From assembly GCF_017873245.1 (NCBI RefSeq), contig NZ_JAGGJY010000001.1, forward strand, positions 310,001-374,000: DNA of 64,000 nucleotides. The letters run 5' to 3'. Within the stretch, counting starts at the first letter, position 1, and each line of letters opens with the position of its first letter. The notes below the pieces were generated by a model. It did no database searches and was not told where the DNA came from. It saw only the letters and a program-made list of their open reading frames with translations. The translations under genes and the position numbers were made by a program. Origin of the DNA: Clostridium tertium. GTDB lineage: Bacteria; Bacillota; Clostridia; Clostridiales; Clostridiaceae. Shown piece by piece: positions 26,701 through 37,756 of the stretch.

Positions 26701-28899
26701 TTGAAAATATATGCACAAATTATTATAAATAGTGATGCTTTAGATATAGATAAACCCTTTACTTATGAAATACCTGAAGAGCTCAAAGGTGATATAAAGG
26801 TAGGTCAATGGGTAAAGGTACCTTTTGGGATGAAGAATTCCATTATAGATGGATTTATATTATCTATAAAAGAAGAAGAAATAACAGGGATTAGAATTAA
26901 GAAGATAAAAGCAATAGGTTCAATAGAACCACTTTTAAATCATGATGACTTAAAACTTATTTATTTTATAAGAGAAAATTATTTATGTAAATATATAGAT
27001 GCAATAAGACTGCTTATTCCACAAGGTGTCTTAAAGGGTGCTAAAAATAAATATAAGATGGTAATAGCACTTGGAGATAAGACTTATGATAAAGAAGTTG
27101 AAGTGAAATATGGAGATATATTAAACTTTATAAGAGAACATAATGGGAAATTTAATAAAAATGAGCTTGTAAATTTACATTCGCTTTCATTATATAAAAT
27201 AAATAAGCTAATTAAAGAGGAATATTTAAAAGTAGATGAAGAAATAGTATATAGATATAATGATAAGGAGTATATTGATTATAAAGAAAGAAAGCTTACA
27301 ATGGATCAAATTAAAGCTTTAGAAAAGATTGAGAAATCTGATAAGAACATGTTTTTGCTGAAAGGGGTTACTGGATCAGGGAAAACAGAAGTGTATATGA
27401 AGCTTGTAAGTGATACTATCGCAGAAGGAAAATGTGCAATAGTTTTAGTTCCTGAAATTTCTTTAACACCACAAATGATAGAAAGATTTAAAGGGAGATT
27501 TGGAAGAGAAGTTGCAGTTTTCCATAGTAAATTATCTGATGGAGAGCGCTATGATGAATGGTTTAGAGTAAAAGAAGGAAAAGCTAAACTTATAATAGGA
27601 GCAAGAAGCGCATTGTTTTTACCAGCTCCTAAGCTAGGTATAATTATAATAGATGAAGAACATGAAGGTACCTATAAATCAGAGCAAAATCCTAAATATG
27701 CAACAAGAGAAGTTGCTGAATTTTTAAGTGAAATAAAGGATTGTAAAGTTATATTAGGCTCAGCAACACCTTCTATAGAGACATATTATAGGGCTATAAC
27801 TGGAGAAATAGAGTTAGTAGAATTGAATAATAGAATAGATAATAAGCCAATGCCTATAATGGATATAGTAGATATGAGGGAAGAATTAAATAGTGGTAAT
27901 GTCTCCATGTTTAGCAGAAAACTTTTTACTGAAATTAAAGAAGCATTAAATAAAAAAGAGCAAATTATTTTGTTTTTAAATAGAAGAGGATTTTCTACCT
28001 TTGTATCCTGTAGAAGCTGTGGATATGTTTTTAAATGTCCTAAGTGTGACATATCAATGACATTCCATAAAAATGGATATTTAGTATGTCATTATTGCGG
28101 CTATGCTCAAAAGCAACAAAAGATTTGTCCAAAATGTAAAAGTAAGTATGTAAAACATTTTGGGGCAGGTACAGAACGTGTTGAAGAAGAAGTTAGAAAG
28201 TATTTTAGTGATGCTAGAGTTTTAAGAATGGATGTAGATACTACAAGAAATAAAAATTCTCATGAAGAAATATACAAAGCATTTAAAAATGGAGAAGGAG
28301 ATATTCTCATTGGAACTCAAATGATATCAAAAGGTCTAGATTTTGAAAATGTAACATTAGTAGGAATACTTGCTGCTGATATGTCTATAAATATACCAGA
28401 TTATAGATCTTCAGAAAGAACTTTTCAAATAGTAACTCAAGTTGCGGGAAGGGCAGGTAGAGGAAGTAAAGAAGGAAAAGTAATTGTTCAAACATATAAT
28501 CCAGAGCATTATAGTCTAATTTATGCAAAAAACTATAATTATGAAGGGTTTTATGATGAAGAATTTACTACAAGGGGTTTGATGTATTATCCTCCTTTTG
28601 GTAGAATACTATTAGTGAATGCTTCTTCTAAAAATGAAAACTCACTTAAAAACTTTATGAAATCAATTAAAGGTGAGATGGAAAAAATTAAAGATGAATA
28701 TTCAAATATAGAAATGCTAGGACCAGTTCCATGTGTAATTTCTAAAATAAAAGACAATTATAGATGGCAAATATTATTTAAAGGTGATTTATCTCAAGAT
28801 TTTTGTAAAAAAATAAAAGATAAACTTTATCAATTAAATAAGAATGTATATAATGAAGTAAAAGTAACTATTGATATTAATCCCAATAATTTGACTTAG
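26701..28899 (+). CDS. priA: Primosomal replication restart helicase PriA
   Basis: PriA recognises stalled forks and reloads the replicative helicase. It has an N-terminal DNA-binding domain, a superfamily 2 helicase core with Walker A GVTGSGKT at about residues 222-229 and DEEH, and a zinc-binding module made of cysteine pairs (CRSCGYVFKCPKC, CHYCGY, CPKC). The helicase C-terminal motifs GTQMISKGLDFENVTL and QVAGRAGRG are intact. I chose the TTG at 26701 because AAAAGGG lies eight bases upstream; the ATG at 26695 and GTG at 26692 overlap or abut that site. Length would be 732 residues. Confidence 0.95.
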   Translation: MKIYAQIIINSDALDIDKPFTYEIPEELKGDIKVGQWVKVPFGMKNSIIDGFILSIKEEEITGIRIKKIKAIGSIEPLLNHDDLKLIYFIRENYLCKYIDAIRLLIPQGVLKGAKNKYKMVIALGDKTYDKEVEVKYGDILNFIREHNGKFNKNELVNLHSLSLYKINKLIKEEYLKVDEEIVYRYNDKEYIDYKERKLTMDQIKALEKIEKSDKNMFLLKGVTGSGKTEVYMKLVSDTIAEGKCAIVLVPEISLTPQMIERFKGRFGREVAVFHSKLSDGERYDEWFRVKEGKAKLIIGARSALFLPAPKLGIIIIDEEHEGTYKSEQNPKYATREVAEFLSEIKDCKVILGSATPSIETYYRAITGEIELVELNNRIDNKPMPIMDIVDMREELNSGNVSMFSRKLFTEIKEALNKKEQIILFLNRRGFSTFVSCRSCGYVFKCPKCDISMTFHKNGYLVCHYCGYAQKQQKICPKCKSKYVKHFGAGTERVEEEVRKYFSDARVLRMDVDTTRNKNSHEEIYKAFKNGEGDILIGTQMISKGLDFENVTLVGILAADMSINIPDYRSSERTFQIVTQVAGRAGRGSKEGKVIVQTYNPEHYSLIYAKNYNYEGFYDEEFTTRGLMYYPPFGRILLVNASSKNENSLKNFMKSIKGEMEKIKDEYSNIEMLGPVPCVISKIKDNYRWQILFKGDLSQDFCKKIKDKLYQLNKNVYNEVKVTIDINPNNLT

Positions 28900-28910
28900 G
28901 AGGTAAAGAA

Positions 28911-29354
28911 ATGGCAATTAGAAATATAAGACAAAATGGCGATGAAGCATTAAGAAAGAAATGTAAGGTTGTTACTGAAATAACACCAAGAACACTTAAA
29001 TTAATAGAAGATATGGCAGACACTATGTATGAAGCTGATGGAGTTGGTTTAGCAGCACCACAAGTTGGAATACTTCAAAGAATATTTGTTATAGATATTT
29101 ATGATGATTATGGTTTAAGAGTATTTATAAATCCAGAAATTTTAGAAGTTTCAGGAAGTCAATTAGGTGAAGAAGGATGTTTAAGTGTGCCTGGAGAAGT
29201 TGCAGATGTTGAACGTCCAAATTATGTAAAGGTAAAAGCTTTAAATGAAAAAGGAGAAGAGTTTGTTTTAGAAGCAACAGAACTTTTAGCGAGAGCTATA
29301 CTTCATGAAAATGACCACTTAAATGGAACTCTATTTATAGATTATTTAAAGTAG
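28911..29354 (+). CDS. def: Peptide deformylase
   Basis: Def removes the formyl group from the N-terminus of new proteins. All three metal-site motifs are present: GVGLAAPQVG, EGCLSVPG (with the Cys ligand) and HENDHLNG (HExxH). The 147 residues and the lack of an insertion fit a type 1 enzyme. AGGAGG lies before the ATG. It is followed by fmt, which adds the formyl group to initiator tRNA, so the two opposing steps share one transcript. Confidence 0.97.
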   Translation: MAIRNIRQNGDEALRKKCKVVTEITPRTLKLIEDMADTMYEADGVGLAAPQVGILQRIFVIDIYDDYGLRVFINPEILEVSGSQLGEEGCLSVPGEVADVERPNYVKVKALNEKGEEFVLEATELLARAILHENDHLNGTLFIDYLK

Positions 29355-29369
29355 CAAAGGAGGATTAAC

Positions 29370-30296
29370 ATGAAAATAGTATTTATGGGAACTCCAGAAT
29401 TTGCAGTACCATCATTAAAAAAGATAATAGAAACTTATGGAGTTGAAAGTGTATTTACTCAACCAGATAAACCAAAGGGAAGAGGAAAGAAAATGGCCTA
29501 CTCTCCAGTTAAGGAAGTATCTTTAGAAAATAATATAAAGGTTTTTCAACCTGTTAAGTTAAAAGAAGATACGGAAGCTTTAGAATATCTCAAAGAGTTA
29601 AAGCCAGATTTTATAATTGTAGTAGCTTTTGGTCAAATATTAACTAAAGAAGTACTAGACATTCCGAAGTATGGATGCATAAACCTACATGCATCATTAT
29701 TACCAATGTATAGGGGAGCAGCACCTTTAAATTGGGCTGTAATAAAAGGTGAAAAGAAATCTGGAAATACTACGATGTTAATGGATGTAGGGCTAGATAC
29801 TGGAGATATGCTTCTTAAGGATGAAGTTGAAATAACTGATAATATGACTGCTGGAGAATTACATGATGTATTAATGGATAGGGGTGCAGAACTTCTAATT
29901 AATACTATAGATGGACTGTATAATGGAAGTATTATTCCAGAAAAGCAAAGTGAAGAAACTTTTTATGCTAAAATGTTAAATAAAGAACTTGGAAGAATAA
30001 ATTGGAATAATTCTGCTAAGGATATTCATAATTTAATTAGAGGGCTTAATCCATGGCCTATTGCGCATACTACTTATGATGATAAATCAATGAAAATATA
30101 TGAGAGTGAAGTATTATGCGAAAATAGTAATAAAGAACCTGGTACTATAATAAATGTATCAAAAGAAGGTATGAAAGTTTCAACAGGTTCAGGAGTATTA
30201 TTAATTAAAAAGATTCAATTTCCAAATGGGAAGCCTTTAACTATAGAACAATATATAAATGGTAATGAACTAGAGATAAATAAAAAAGTTATTTAA
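29370..30296 (+). CDS. fmt: Methionyl-tRNA formyltransferase
   Basis: Fmt transfers formyl from 10-formyltetrahydrofolate to Met-tRNA(fMet). The N-terminus has [12 protein letters not shown], and the catalytic signature [25 protein letters not shown] is seen at about residues 107-131. An OB-type C-terminal domain follows from about residue 205 ([12 protein letters not shown]). The 308 residues are typical. It lies 15 bases after def with AAGGAGG before the ATG. Confidence 0.97.
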   Translation: MKIVFMGTPEFAVPSLKKIIETYGVESVFTQPDKPKGRGKKMAYSPVKEVSLENNIKVFQPVKLKEDTEALEYLKELKPDFIIVVAFGQILTKEVLDIPKYGCINLHASLLPMYRGAAPLNWAVIKGEKKSGNTTMLMDVGLDTGDMLLKDEVEITDNMTAGELHDVLMDRGAELLINTIDGLYNGSIIPEKQSEETFYAKMLNKELGRINWNNSAKDIHNLIRGLNPWPIAHTTYDDKSMKIYESEVLCENSNKEPGTIINVSKEGMKVSTGSGVLLIKKIQFPNGKPLTIEQYINGNELEINKKVI

Positions 30297-30339
30297 GAGC
30301 CATAATAATTAATTAAACTATATAAAAGGAGATGGGTTT

Positions 30340-31038
30340 ATGTTTTACCCAGGATTTTTATTTGACCCAACATATTTAATTTTAATACCAGCTATGATAA
30401 TAGCTTTTTGGGCACAGTTTAAAATAGATAATGCTTATAAAAAGTATAAAACTGTTAGAACTTTAAGTGGTGTTACCGGAAGCGAAGTTGCAAGAAGCAT
30501 ATTAGATGGAGCAGGACTTTTTGATGTAAGAGTTGAAAGATATGGAAAGCATCTTGGAGATCATTATGATCCATCATCAAAAGTAATAAGGCTTTCACCC
30601 GAAGTATATGACGGAGCAACTGTAGCAGCAGCTGGTATAGCTGCCCATGAATGCGGGCATGCAATTCAGCATCAAACTCACTATGCACCTTTAGTTTTAA
30701 GAACTAGAATAGCACCAGTTGTTAATGTAGGGAGCACATTATCAATATATTTATTTATTATAGGGATATTCTTAGGTAATCCCCTATTTGCTAAAGTTGG
30801 TATAATATTCTTTGGAGGAGCAGTTATTTATCAATTAGTAACTCTTCCAGTAGAATTTAATGCATCAACAAGAGCCCTAAATATATTGAAAACAAGAACA
30901 TTCCTATACGGAGATGAATTAAAAGGAGCACAAAAAGTTTTAGATGCAGCTGCAATGACATATGTGGCAGCAACTCTTATGGCTATTTCTCAGTTGATAA
31001 GACTAATAGCTATAAATAATAGATATAATGATAATTAA
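30340..31038 (+). CDS. YugP family membrane zinc metallopeptidase
   Basis: This 232-residue integral membrane protein has an N-terminal hydrophobic helix, then a HEXXH-type zinc site in IAAHECGHAIQHQ at about residues 104-116, and two or more membrane helices in the C-terminal half. It belongs to the YugP (putative neutral zinc metallopeptidase) family, whose substrates are unknown. It lies between fmt and rsmB, a common clostridial placement. AAAGGAGA precedes the ATG. Confidence 0.9.
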   Translation: MFYPGFLFDPTYLILIPAMIIAFWAQFKIDNAYKKYKTVRTLSGVTGSEVARSILDGAGLFDVRVERYGKHLGDHYDPSSKVIRLSPEVYDGATVAAAGIAAHECGHAIQHQTHYAPLVLRTRIAPVVNVGSTLSIYLFIIGIFLGNPLFAKVGIIFFGGAVIYQLVTLPVEFNASTRALNILKTRTFLYGDELKGAQKVLDAAAMTYVAATLMAISQLIRLIAINNRYNDN

Positions 31039-31049
31039 GAGGTAGAAGG

Positions 31050-32369
31050 ATGAAGAGTAGAAAACTTGCAAGACAAATAATACAAAGAGTTCTAGAGGAA
31101 GGGGCATATTCAAACTTAGTTCTTTCAAATGAACTTAACAACATAGATATTGAAGATAAAGATAAGGGACTTATAACAGAAATTGTTTATGGGACTTTAA
31201 GAAGAAAGAGAACTTTAGATGTATTAATAGGAAACTTCGTTAAAGATATTAATTTAATTGATACAACTGTATTAAATATATTAAGAGTAGCTATTTATCA
31301 AATGTACTTTTTAGATAAAATACCTGAATATGCAGCTTGTAATGAAGCAGTAGAAGAAGCAAAAGAAGTTTCTTTAGAAGCATCAAAGCTTGTAAATGGT
31401 ATTTTAAGAAATTATATTAAAGATGAAAAGGAAATTGTAGTTCCAGGAAATAGAATAGATGAGCTTGCTTATAAATTTTCTTTCCAACCTTGGATGATAA
31501 GATTGTTTATAAAACAATATGGTGAAGAAAGAACTATGAAATTAATGGCTGGATTAAATGAAACACCAAAAGTTACTGTAAGAGTAAATGAATTTAAAGC
31601 AGAGTATGATGAAGTTTATGAAAAACTTGAGGAAATTGGATATAATATTGAAGATGGATATGCTTGTCCAGAAGCGATAGCTATTAAAGGTGGAAAAGGC
31701 ATTGAGGATAACCAATTATTTAAAGAAGGTCTTATCACAGTTCAAGATGAAAGTGCAATGCTTGTAGCGCCTTTATTAGATTTAAAAGAAGGAGATAAAG
31801 TACTAGATCTTTGTGCTGCTCCAGGTGGTAAAACAACTCACATTGCTGAATTACTAGCAAATAGTGGGGAAGTTTTAGCTTTTGATTTACATGGAAATAA
31901 GCTTTCTCTTATAGAAGAAAATGCAAAAAGATTAGGATTAAATAATATAGTATGTAAGGCTATGGATGCAACTAAATTAAATAGTGATTATATAAGCTAT
32001 GGAGATAAAGTATTAATAGACGTACCTTGTTCAGGACTTGGTATAATAAGAAAGAAACCAGAAATAAAATGGAATAAAACAAGACAACAATTAAAAGATT
32101 TAGTTCCAATACAAAGAGAAATAATGGAAAATGCATGGCAATATTTAAAACCAGGTGGAACTCTTGTTTATTCTACATGCACATTAAATAAAGAAGAAAA
32201 TGAAGAAAACTTAAAATGGTTCTTATCAAAACATAATGATGCAGAAATAGAAAAAATATATATAGGAAACAACAATAACTTTATATACAATGGAGATGGA
32301 AGTTTGACTATATTACCAAATGATTCTATGGATGGTTTCTTTATAGGCAAAATAAAGAAGATAAAATAG
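31050..32369 (+). CDS. rsmB: 16S rRNA (cytosine-967-C5)-methyltransferase RsmB
   Basis: RsmB methylates C967 of 16S rRNA. The first 135 or so residues form a NusB-like RNA-binding domain ([19 protein letters not shown]). The methyltransferase domain has the SAM motif [19 protein letters not shown], the catalytic motif [17 protein letters not shown], and the second Cys in [15 protein letters not shown]. The 439 residues are of family length. It precedes rlmN by eight bases, so two rRNA methylases share the transcript. Confidence 0.96.
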   Translation: MKSRKLARQIIQRVLEEGAYSNLVLSNELNNIDIEDKDKGLITEIVYGTLRRKRTLDVLIGNFVKDINLIDTTVLNILRVAIYQMYFLDKIPEYAACNEAVEEAKEVSLEASKLVNGILRNYIKDEKEIVVPGNRIDELAYKFSFQPWMIRLFIKQYGEERTMKLMAGLNETPKVTVRVNEFKAEYDEVYEKLEEIGYNIEDGYACPEAIAIKGGKGIEDNQLFKEGLITVQDESAMLVAPLLDLKEGDKVLDLCAAPGGKTTHIAELLANSGEVLAFDLHGNKLSLIEENAKRLGLNNIVCKAMDATKLNSDYISYGDKVLIDVPCSGLGIIRKKPEIKWNKTRQQLKDLVPIQREIMENAWQYLKPGGTLVYSTCTLNKEENEENLKWFLSKHNDAEIEKIYIGNNNNFIYNGDGSLTILPNDSMDGFFIGKIKKIK

Positions 32370-32377
32370 GTGATATA

Positions 32378-33409
32378 ATGAATAATATTTTAAATTACAG
32401 TTTAGATGAAATTTCCTTATGGATGAAGGAAAATGGAGAAAGTGCTTTTAGAGCAAAACAAGTTTTTTCTTGGATATACAAGAATATTTGGAATTTTGAT
32501 GATATGAAAAATTTACCTAAGAGTTTAGTAGAGAAACTTAAAGGAAATTTTTATATAGGAATCCCAGAAGTTGTAGAAAAGTATGAGTCAACATTAGATG
32601 GTACACAAAAATTATTATTAGCTTTCGATGATGGTAACATCATTGAAAGTGTAATAATGAAGTATAAACATGGTAACTCAATATGTATTTCTACACAAAT
32701 TGGATGTAGAATGGGATGTAAGTTCTGTGCATCAACTTTAGAGGGAAGAGTAAGAAATTTAACAGCTGGAGAGATTTTATCAGAAGTTATTATAGCACAA
32801 AAGGTAATAGGAGAAAGAATATCTAATATAGTACTAATGGGGAGTGGAGAGCCATTAGATAACTATGAAAATGTTACTAAATTTTTGGATTTAGTAAATG
32901 CAGATTATGGTTTAAATATAGGGCAAAGACATATAACGTTATCTACTTGTGGGTTAGTGCCTAAGATTTATGAACTAGCGGATAAAGGATATAGCATAAC
33001 ACTAGCTATATCATTACATGCATTTAGTGATGAAAAAAGAAGAGAAATAATGCCAATTGCCAATAAATATTCAATAAAGGAAATACTAGAGGCTTGTGAT
33101 TACTACTTTGAGAAAACAGGTAGACGTATAACTTTTGAATATTCCTTAGTATCCGGTATAAATGATGGTAAAGAAGATGCGAAATCTCTTTCAAAACTAT
33201 TAAAAGGAAGACAGTGTCATGTTAATCTTATACCTGTTAATGAAATAAAAGAAAATACTCTAAAAAGACCTTCAAAAAAGACTATAGAAGAATTTGAAAA
33301 GATAGTAAATGAAAATGGGATTGAAGTTACGGTAAGAAGAGAAATGGGTAATGACATAAATGCAGCTTGCGGCCAATTAAGGAGAAATTTCTTAAAGTCT
33401 CAGAATTAG
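32378..33409 (+). CDS. rlmN: Dual-specificity 23S rRNA/tRNA adenine-C2 methyltransferase RlmN
   Basis: RlmN is a radical-SAM enzyme that methylates A2503 of 23S rRNA and A37 of some tRNAs. The iron-sulfur cysteines are in [10 protein letters not shown] (CxxxCxxC), preceded by the QIG segment. The mechanistic Cys near the C-terminus is seen in [22 protein letters not shown] is the family motif around the SAM site. The 343 residues fit; nothing in it suggests the resistance-type Cfr variant. Confidence 0.96.
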   Translation: MNNILNYSLDEISLWMKENGESAFRAKQVFSWIYKNIWNFDDMKNLPKSLVEKLKGNFYIGIPEVVEKYESTLDGTQKLLLAFDDGNIIESVIMKYKHGNSICISTQIGCRMGCKFCASTLEGRVRNLTAGEILSEVIIAQKVIGERISNIVLMGSGEPLDNYENVTKFLDLVNADYGLNIGQRHITLSTCGLVPKIYELADKGYSITLAISLHAFSDEKRREIMPIANKYSIKEILEACDYYFEKTGRRITFEYSLVSGINDGKEDAKSLSKLLKGRQCHVNLIPVNEIKENTLKRPSKKTIEEFEKIVNENGIEVTVRREMGNDINAACGQLRRNFLKSQN

Positions 33410-33424
33410 AGGGAGTGGGTGTTA

Positions 33425-34144
33425 ATGATTGGTATAAAAAGTGATGTAGGTAACTTAAGAAACTTAAATGAGGATTATACAGAATTTTATGAGAATGAAG
33501 ATTTTAAAATTTATGTAGTGGCAGATGGAATGGGTGGACATAATGCTGGGGAGATTGCTAGCAAAACAGCTTCAAAATCTTTAATAAAATACATAAGAGA
33601 TAACTTTAAAGATATTAATAATACAGAAATATTAAGAAAGGCTATTAAACATGCAAATTTAAAAGTGTTTAACTTAGCACATTGTAATGAAACTTATAAT
33701 GGTATGGGAACTACTTTAGTTGCATGTTTAATAACTAAAGATATAATTCAAGTAGCTAATGTTGGAGATAGTTCTTGTTATGGAATTAAGTTTAATAAAG
33801 TTATTAAAATAACAAAGGATCATTCTTTGGTTCAAGAATTATTAGATTGTGGTAGCATTTCTAAAGAACAAGCTATAAATCATCCTCAAAAAAATGTGAT
33901 AACTAGAGCAATTGGAACAGAAGAAATGGTAGATATAGATGTATTTGATATAGAAAAAGGTAAATTTGAATTTTTTCTTATGTGTAGTGATGGATTAAGT
34001 AATGAGATAGACATAGAAGAGGTTTTATCATTTGAAATAGAAGAAAAATACTTACAGAATATTTGTGAAAAGCTTGTTGATAAAGCTAAAATTAATGGTG
34101 GAAGAGACAATATAACTGTAATGTTATTTGGAGGAGAGGTGTAA
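33425..34144 (+). CDS. PP2C-type serine/threonine phosphatase (Stp/PrpC)
   Basis: This protein phosphatase reverses the action of the PrkC kinase encoded next. Metal-binding PP2C motifs are in place: LRNLNEDY, VVADGMGGHNAGE, GMGTTLVACLI, VGDSSCYG, MCSDGLSNE and GGRDNITV. The ATG at 33425 is used because GGGAG lies nine bases before it; the in-frame GTG at 33419 is too close. The 239 residues are normal. It ends one base before the prkC start codon, so the pair is coupled. Confidence 0.94.
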   Translation: MIGIKSDVGNLRNLNEDYTEFYENEDFKIYVVADGMGGHNAGEIASKTASKSLIKYIRDNFKDINNTEILRKAIKHANLKVFNLAHCNETYNGMGTTLVACLITKDIIQVANVGDSSCYGIKFNKVIKITKDHSLVQELLDCGSISKEQAINHPQKNVITRAIGTEEMVDIDVFDIEKGKFEFFLMCSDGLSNEIDIEEVLSFEIEEKYLQNICEKLVDKAKINGGRDNITVMLFGGEV

Positions 34145-34145
34145 T

Positions 34146-36137
34146 ATGAATGGAATTATACTAGGTGGTAGATATGAGCTTCTTGAAAAAGTAGGGGAAG
34201 GAGGAATGTCTGAAGTTTATAAAGCTAAATGTAATAAGCTTAATAGATTTGTTGCAGTAAAAATATTAAAAAAGCAATTTGCAGACAATAAAGAAATTTC
34301 TCAGAAATTCAAAAGAGAAGCAACTGCCATTGCAAATTTATCTGATACTAATATAGTTAATGTTTTAGATGTAGGTACACAAGAGGATATAGATTATATA
34401 GTAATGGAATATATAAGTGGAAAAACTTTAAAAGAATTAATTTATTATAGTGGAAAACTTAGTTATAATACAGCTATAAAGATAGCACTTCAAATAGCTA
34501 AAGCTTTAGATTGTGCACATAGAAACAATATTATTCATAGAGATATAAAACCACAAAATATATTAGTTACAGAATCTGGAGAAGTAAAGGTTACTGATTT
34601 TGGTATAGCAAAATCTACAGATTCTCAAACTATTACTAATACTACAAGTATTATTGGATCAGCACATTATCTTTCACCGGAACAGGCAAAAGGAACTTAT
34701 ATTGATTTTAGATCAGATATTTATTCTTTTGGAATAGTTTTATATGAAATGGTAACAGGAAAATTACCTTTTGAAGGTGATTCACCAGTTACAGTTGCAT
34801 TAAAGCATTTACAAGAAGAACCTATTCCACCTAAAAATATAAATTCTGCAATTCCAGATAGTTTAAATAAATTAATACTTAAGGCGGTTGAGAAAGAGCC
34901 AATAAAGAGATACCAAAATGCGAAAGAAATTATTCAAGATTTACAAAAAATACAAGAAAATCCAGACGTAGTTATTGGAGCTTCAGTTATTGATAATAGT
35001 GATCATACTATAATTATGACACCAATTAATACTCAAAATCAAAAAACAAATCATATTTCTAAATTAGAAGATGATTATGATGAAGAAGATGATTATGATG
35101 AAGACGAAGATTTTGATGATGATTATGATGAAGATGAGGATGAACTACCTAAGAAGAAGAAAAGCAAAAACGGAGTTAAAAAAGCTATAGTTACAATTGG
35201 TGTTATAATTGGTGTTATAATTTTAGGTTCTGTAGGTTTCTTCTTAGCTGGAGGAAATAAATCTAGCAAGGAAGTTGAAGTTCCAAATATTGTTGGAAAG
35301 ACTATAGATGAAGTTAAAGAAGAAGTTGAAAAATTAGGCTTAAAAATAGAAATTAAATCTACACAAAATAGTGAGAAACCTGAAAATACTATATTAGAAA
35401 CTGATCCAAAAGCAGGAACAAAAGTAAAAAAAGATTCGGCAATAAAAGTTGTAGTTTCATCTGGAGAAGAACAAGTTGATATGCCTGATTTTAGAGATTA
35501 TGAAGTAACAAATATAGAACAAATTTTAAAGAATCAAGGACTTACTAATTATACTATTATTGAAGAGTATAATGATAAGGTCGAAAAAGGGTATTTTATA
35601 AAACAAAATCCAGTAGCAGGAACTAAAATTGGTAAAAAGACTAAAATAGAAATTACAGTAAGTAAAGGGCAGGAAGTAAAACTTGTAGATGTAAAAGATG
35701 TAAAAGGCAAATCATTAAATGAAGCCAAAGAGTTATTAAAGGGGCTTGATATTACTGTTAAGGAAGAGACTATTAAAGATAAAAAACAAGATGGAATAGT
35801 ATTAGAACAAAGTTTGCCTATTACTAAAGTTCAAGAAGGAACACCAATTACTTTAACAGTAGGAAAGTATGAAGAGAAAAAAGCTGAGAATGAAGTTATA
35901 AATATTGCTGGATTGGGACTTAAGTCAGGAATGAAAGTAGATGAAGCAATAGCTATACTTCTTTCACACGACTTATCATATGAAATTGATGGGGTTGGAG
36001 ATATTGTTGAAAGTTTTACTAAAGAAATAAAAAAAGGTGAAACTGTAAAAATTAAAGCAAAGAACTCTGAAAAGCCACAAAATCCAGAAACTAATAATAG
36101 TAGCAATAATGCTAATAATAATGAAAATAATCAATAA
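34146..36137 (+). CDS. prkC: Membrane Ser/Thr protein kinase with PASTA domains (PrkC/Stk)
   Basis: PrkC senses muropeptides or lipid II outside the cell and controls wall growth, dormancy exit and translation. The kinase domain (about 1-265) has the VGEGGMSEVYKA loop, the catalytic HRDIKPQN at about residue 131 and DFGIAK. A strongly acidic Asp/Glu/Tyr stretch at about 308-335 and a Lys cluster precede one membrane helix (about 345-368). Three or four extracellular PASTA repeats follow (VPNIVGKTIDEV, MPDFRDYEVTNIE, VKDVKGKSLNEA and a divergent fourth), then an Asn-rich tail. The ATG at 34146 is chosen; an upstream in-frame TTG overlaps the GGAGGAG site. Confidence 0.95.
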   Translation: MNGIILGGRYELLEKVGEGGMSEVYKAKCNKLNRFVAVKILKKQFADNKEISQKFKREATAIANLSDTNIVNVLDVGTQEDIDYIVMEYISGKTLKELIYYSGKLSYNTAIKIALQIAKALDCAHRNNIIHRDIKPQNILVTESGEVKVTDFGIAKSTDSQTITNTTSIIGSAHYLSPEQAKGTYIDFRSDIYSFGIVLYEMVTGKLPFEGDSPVTVALKHLQEEPIPPKNINSAIPDSLNKLILKAVEKEPIKRYQNAKEIIQDLQKIQENPDVVIGASVIDNSDHTIIMTPINTQNQKTNHISKLEDDYDEEDDYDEDEDFDDDYDEDEDELPKKKKSKNGVKKAIVTIGVIIGVIILGSVGFFLAGGNKSSKEVEVPNIVGKTIDEVKEEVEKLGLKIEIKSTQNSEKPENTILETDPKAGTKVKKDSAIKVVVSSGEEQVDMPDFRDYEVTNIEQILKNQGLTNYTIIEEYNDKVEKGYFIKQNPVAGTKIGKKTKIEITVSKGQEVKLVDVKDVKGKSLNEAKELLKGLDITVKEETIKDKKQDGIVLEQSLPITKVQEGTPITLTVGKYEEKKAENEVINIAGLGLKSGMKVDEAIAILLSHDLSYEIDGVGDIVESFTKEIKKGETVKIKAKNSEKPQNPETNNSSNNANNNENNQ

Positions 36138-36140
36138 AAT

Positions 36141-36170
36141 AAAAATCAGCTTTTAGCTGATTTTTATTTT
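36141..36170 (+). terminator. Intrinsic terminator after prkC
   Basis: AAAAATCAGCT pairs with AGCTGATTTTT around a 3-base loop, with further T residues after. A possible promoter (TTGCAT at 36183) follows before rsgA. Confidence 0.88.
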
Positions 36171-36244
36171 ATTTAAAATTTATTTGCATTTTTTGGTGAA
36201 ATCTGTTTATTATAAATATGAAGATTAAATTATTCGGAGGAATT

Positions 36245-37114
36245 ATGGAAGGAAAAATAATAAAAGGAATTGGTGGGTTTTACTATGTTAAAACTAAAGA
36301 AGGAGTTATAGAATGTAAGGCAAGAGGAAAGTTTAGGCATAAGGATATGAAGCTTATGGTTGGAGATAATGTAGATATAAATGTTTCTAATGGAAAAGGA
36401 GTAATAGAAGATATACATGATAGATCTTCTGAATTGATAAGACCTACTGTAGCAAATGTTACACAAGCTTTTGTAGTATTTGCAATAAAGAATCCAGACA
36501 TTAACTTTGATCTTTTAAATAGATTTTTAATTTTATGTGAATATAACAACATTAAAGCAATAGTTTGTTTAAATAAAGTAGATTTAGCAAGTGAAGAAGA
36601 AAAAGAAGAAGTTAAGAAAAAAATTAATGATATTGGTTATGATGTATTATTTATAAATGCTAAAAAAGGTTTAGGTATAGAATTGCTTAAAGAAAGATTG
36701 AGTGATAATGAAACAGTACTATGTGGACCTTCAGGTGCAGGAAAATCAACTCTTATAAACACTCTTATAAATAGAACGCATATGGAAACAGGAGTTGTAT
36801 CAGAAAAAATAGGTAGAGGAAAGCATACTACAAGACATAGTGAGCTTATTGAAATAGAAAATGGGTATTTAGTAGATAGCCCAGGTTTTTCAAATATAGA
36901 TATTAGCTTTATGAACAAAGAAGAACTTAGATATTGTTTCCCTGAATTTGAGGAGTACAATCATAATTGTAAGTTTAGAGGATGTCTTCATAATAAAGAG
37001 CCTGAATGTGCAGTGAAAAATGCATTACAAGAAAATAAAATTAACGAAACTAGATATAATTTTTATATAAGAATACTAGAAGAATTGTTAGAGGGGGAAA
37101 AACATAAATGGTAA
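36245..37114 (+). CDS. rsgA: Ribosome small subunit GTPase RsgA
   Basis: RsgA tests late 30S maturation. It is a circularly permuted GTPase: an OB-fold N-terminus, then G4 (LNKVD), G1 GPSGAGKST at about residues 161-169, and G3 (DSPGF). A zinc-binding tail has the cysteines and His in [19 protein letters not shown]. The ATG at 36245 follows CGGAGG; an ATG at 36218 upstream has no site. The 289 residues are normal. Its end overlaps rpe by seven bases. Confidence 0.96.
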   Translation: MEGKIIKGIGGFYYVKTKEGVIECKARGKFRHKDMKLMVGDNVDINVSNGKGVIEDIHDRSSELIRPTVANVTQAFVVFAIKNPDINFDLLNRFLILCEYNNIKAIVCLNKVDLASEEEKEEVKKKINDIGYDVLFINAKKGLGIELLKERLSDNETVLCGPSGAGKSTLINTLINRTHMETGVVSEKIGRGKHTTRHSELIEIENGYLVDSPGFSNIDISFMNKEELRYCFPEFEEYNHNCKFRGCLHNKEPECAVKNALQENKINETRYNFYIRILEELLEGEKHKW

Positions 37115-37755
37115 AAATATCACCATCAATATTATCAGCAGACTTTTCAAAATTAGGTGAAGAAATTATTAATGTAGATAAAGCAGGAGCGGATTTTATC
37201 CATATAGATGTTATGGATGGAAATTTTGTGCCTAATATAAGTATAGGATTACCAGTAATAAAATCAATAAGAAATAAAACATCTAAGATTTTTGATGTTC
37301 ATTTAATGATAGAAAATCCATCAAGGTATATAGATGATTTTGTTAATGCTGGCGCGGATATAATAACTATACATTATGAAGCAGAAAAGCATATAGATAG
37401 AGCTATAGAATATATAAAATCAAAAGGCATAAAGGCGGGGGTATCACTAAACCCTGGAACTCCAACTTTTGTTTTGAAGAATATAATAAATAAATTAGAT
37501 TTAGTTCTAATTATGTCAGTTAACCCTGGATTTGGAGGACAAAAGTTTATACCTTATGCTTTGGATAAAATTAAAGAAGTTAAGGGAATGAGCTTAAATT
37601 CAAATAAGGATTTATTAATAGAAGTAGATGGAGGAGTAGATAAAACAAATGCTAAAGCTATAATTGAAGCTGGAGCTAATGTTTTAGTTGCTGGTTCTGC
37701 TGTTTTCGGAGATGGAAATCTTAAAGAAAATATTGAAGCAATAAGAGGAGAATAA
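37108..37755 (+). CDS. rpe: Ribulose-phosphate 3-epimerase
   Basis: Rpe interconverts ribulose 5-phosphate and xylulose 5-phosphate in the pentose phosphate pathway. The TIM barrel shows [12 protein letters not shown] at the start, the metal site [21 protein letters not shown], and the phosphate-binding [13 protein letters not shown]. The 215 residues are typical. The gene starts within the end of rsgA, and GAGGGGG lies upstream. The next gene begins two bases after its stop. Confidence 0.96.
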   Translation: MVKISPSILSADFSKLGEEIINVDKAGADFIHIDVMDGNFVPNISIGLPVIKSIRNKTSKIFDVHLMIENPSRYIDDFVNAGADIITIHYEAEKHIDRAIEYIKSKGIKAGVSLNPGTPTFVLKNIINKLDLVLIMSVNPGFGGQKFIPYALDKIKEVKGMSLNSNKDLLIEVDGGVDKTNAKAIIEAGANVLVAGSAVFGDGNLKENIEAIRGE

Positions 37756-37756
37756 A

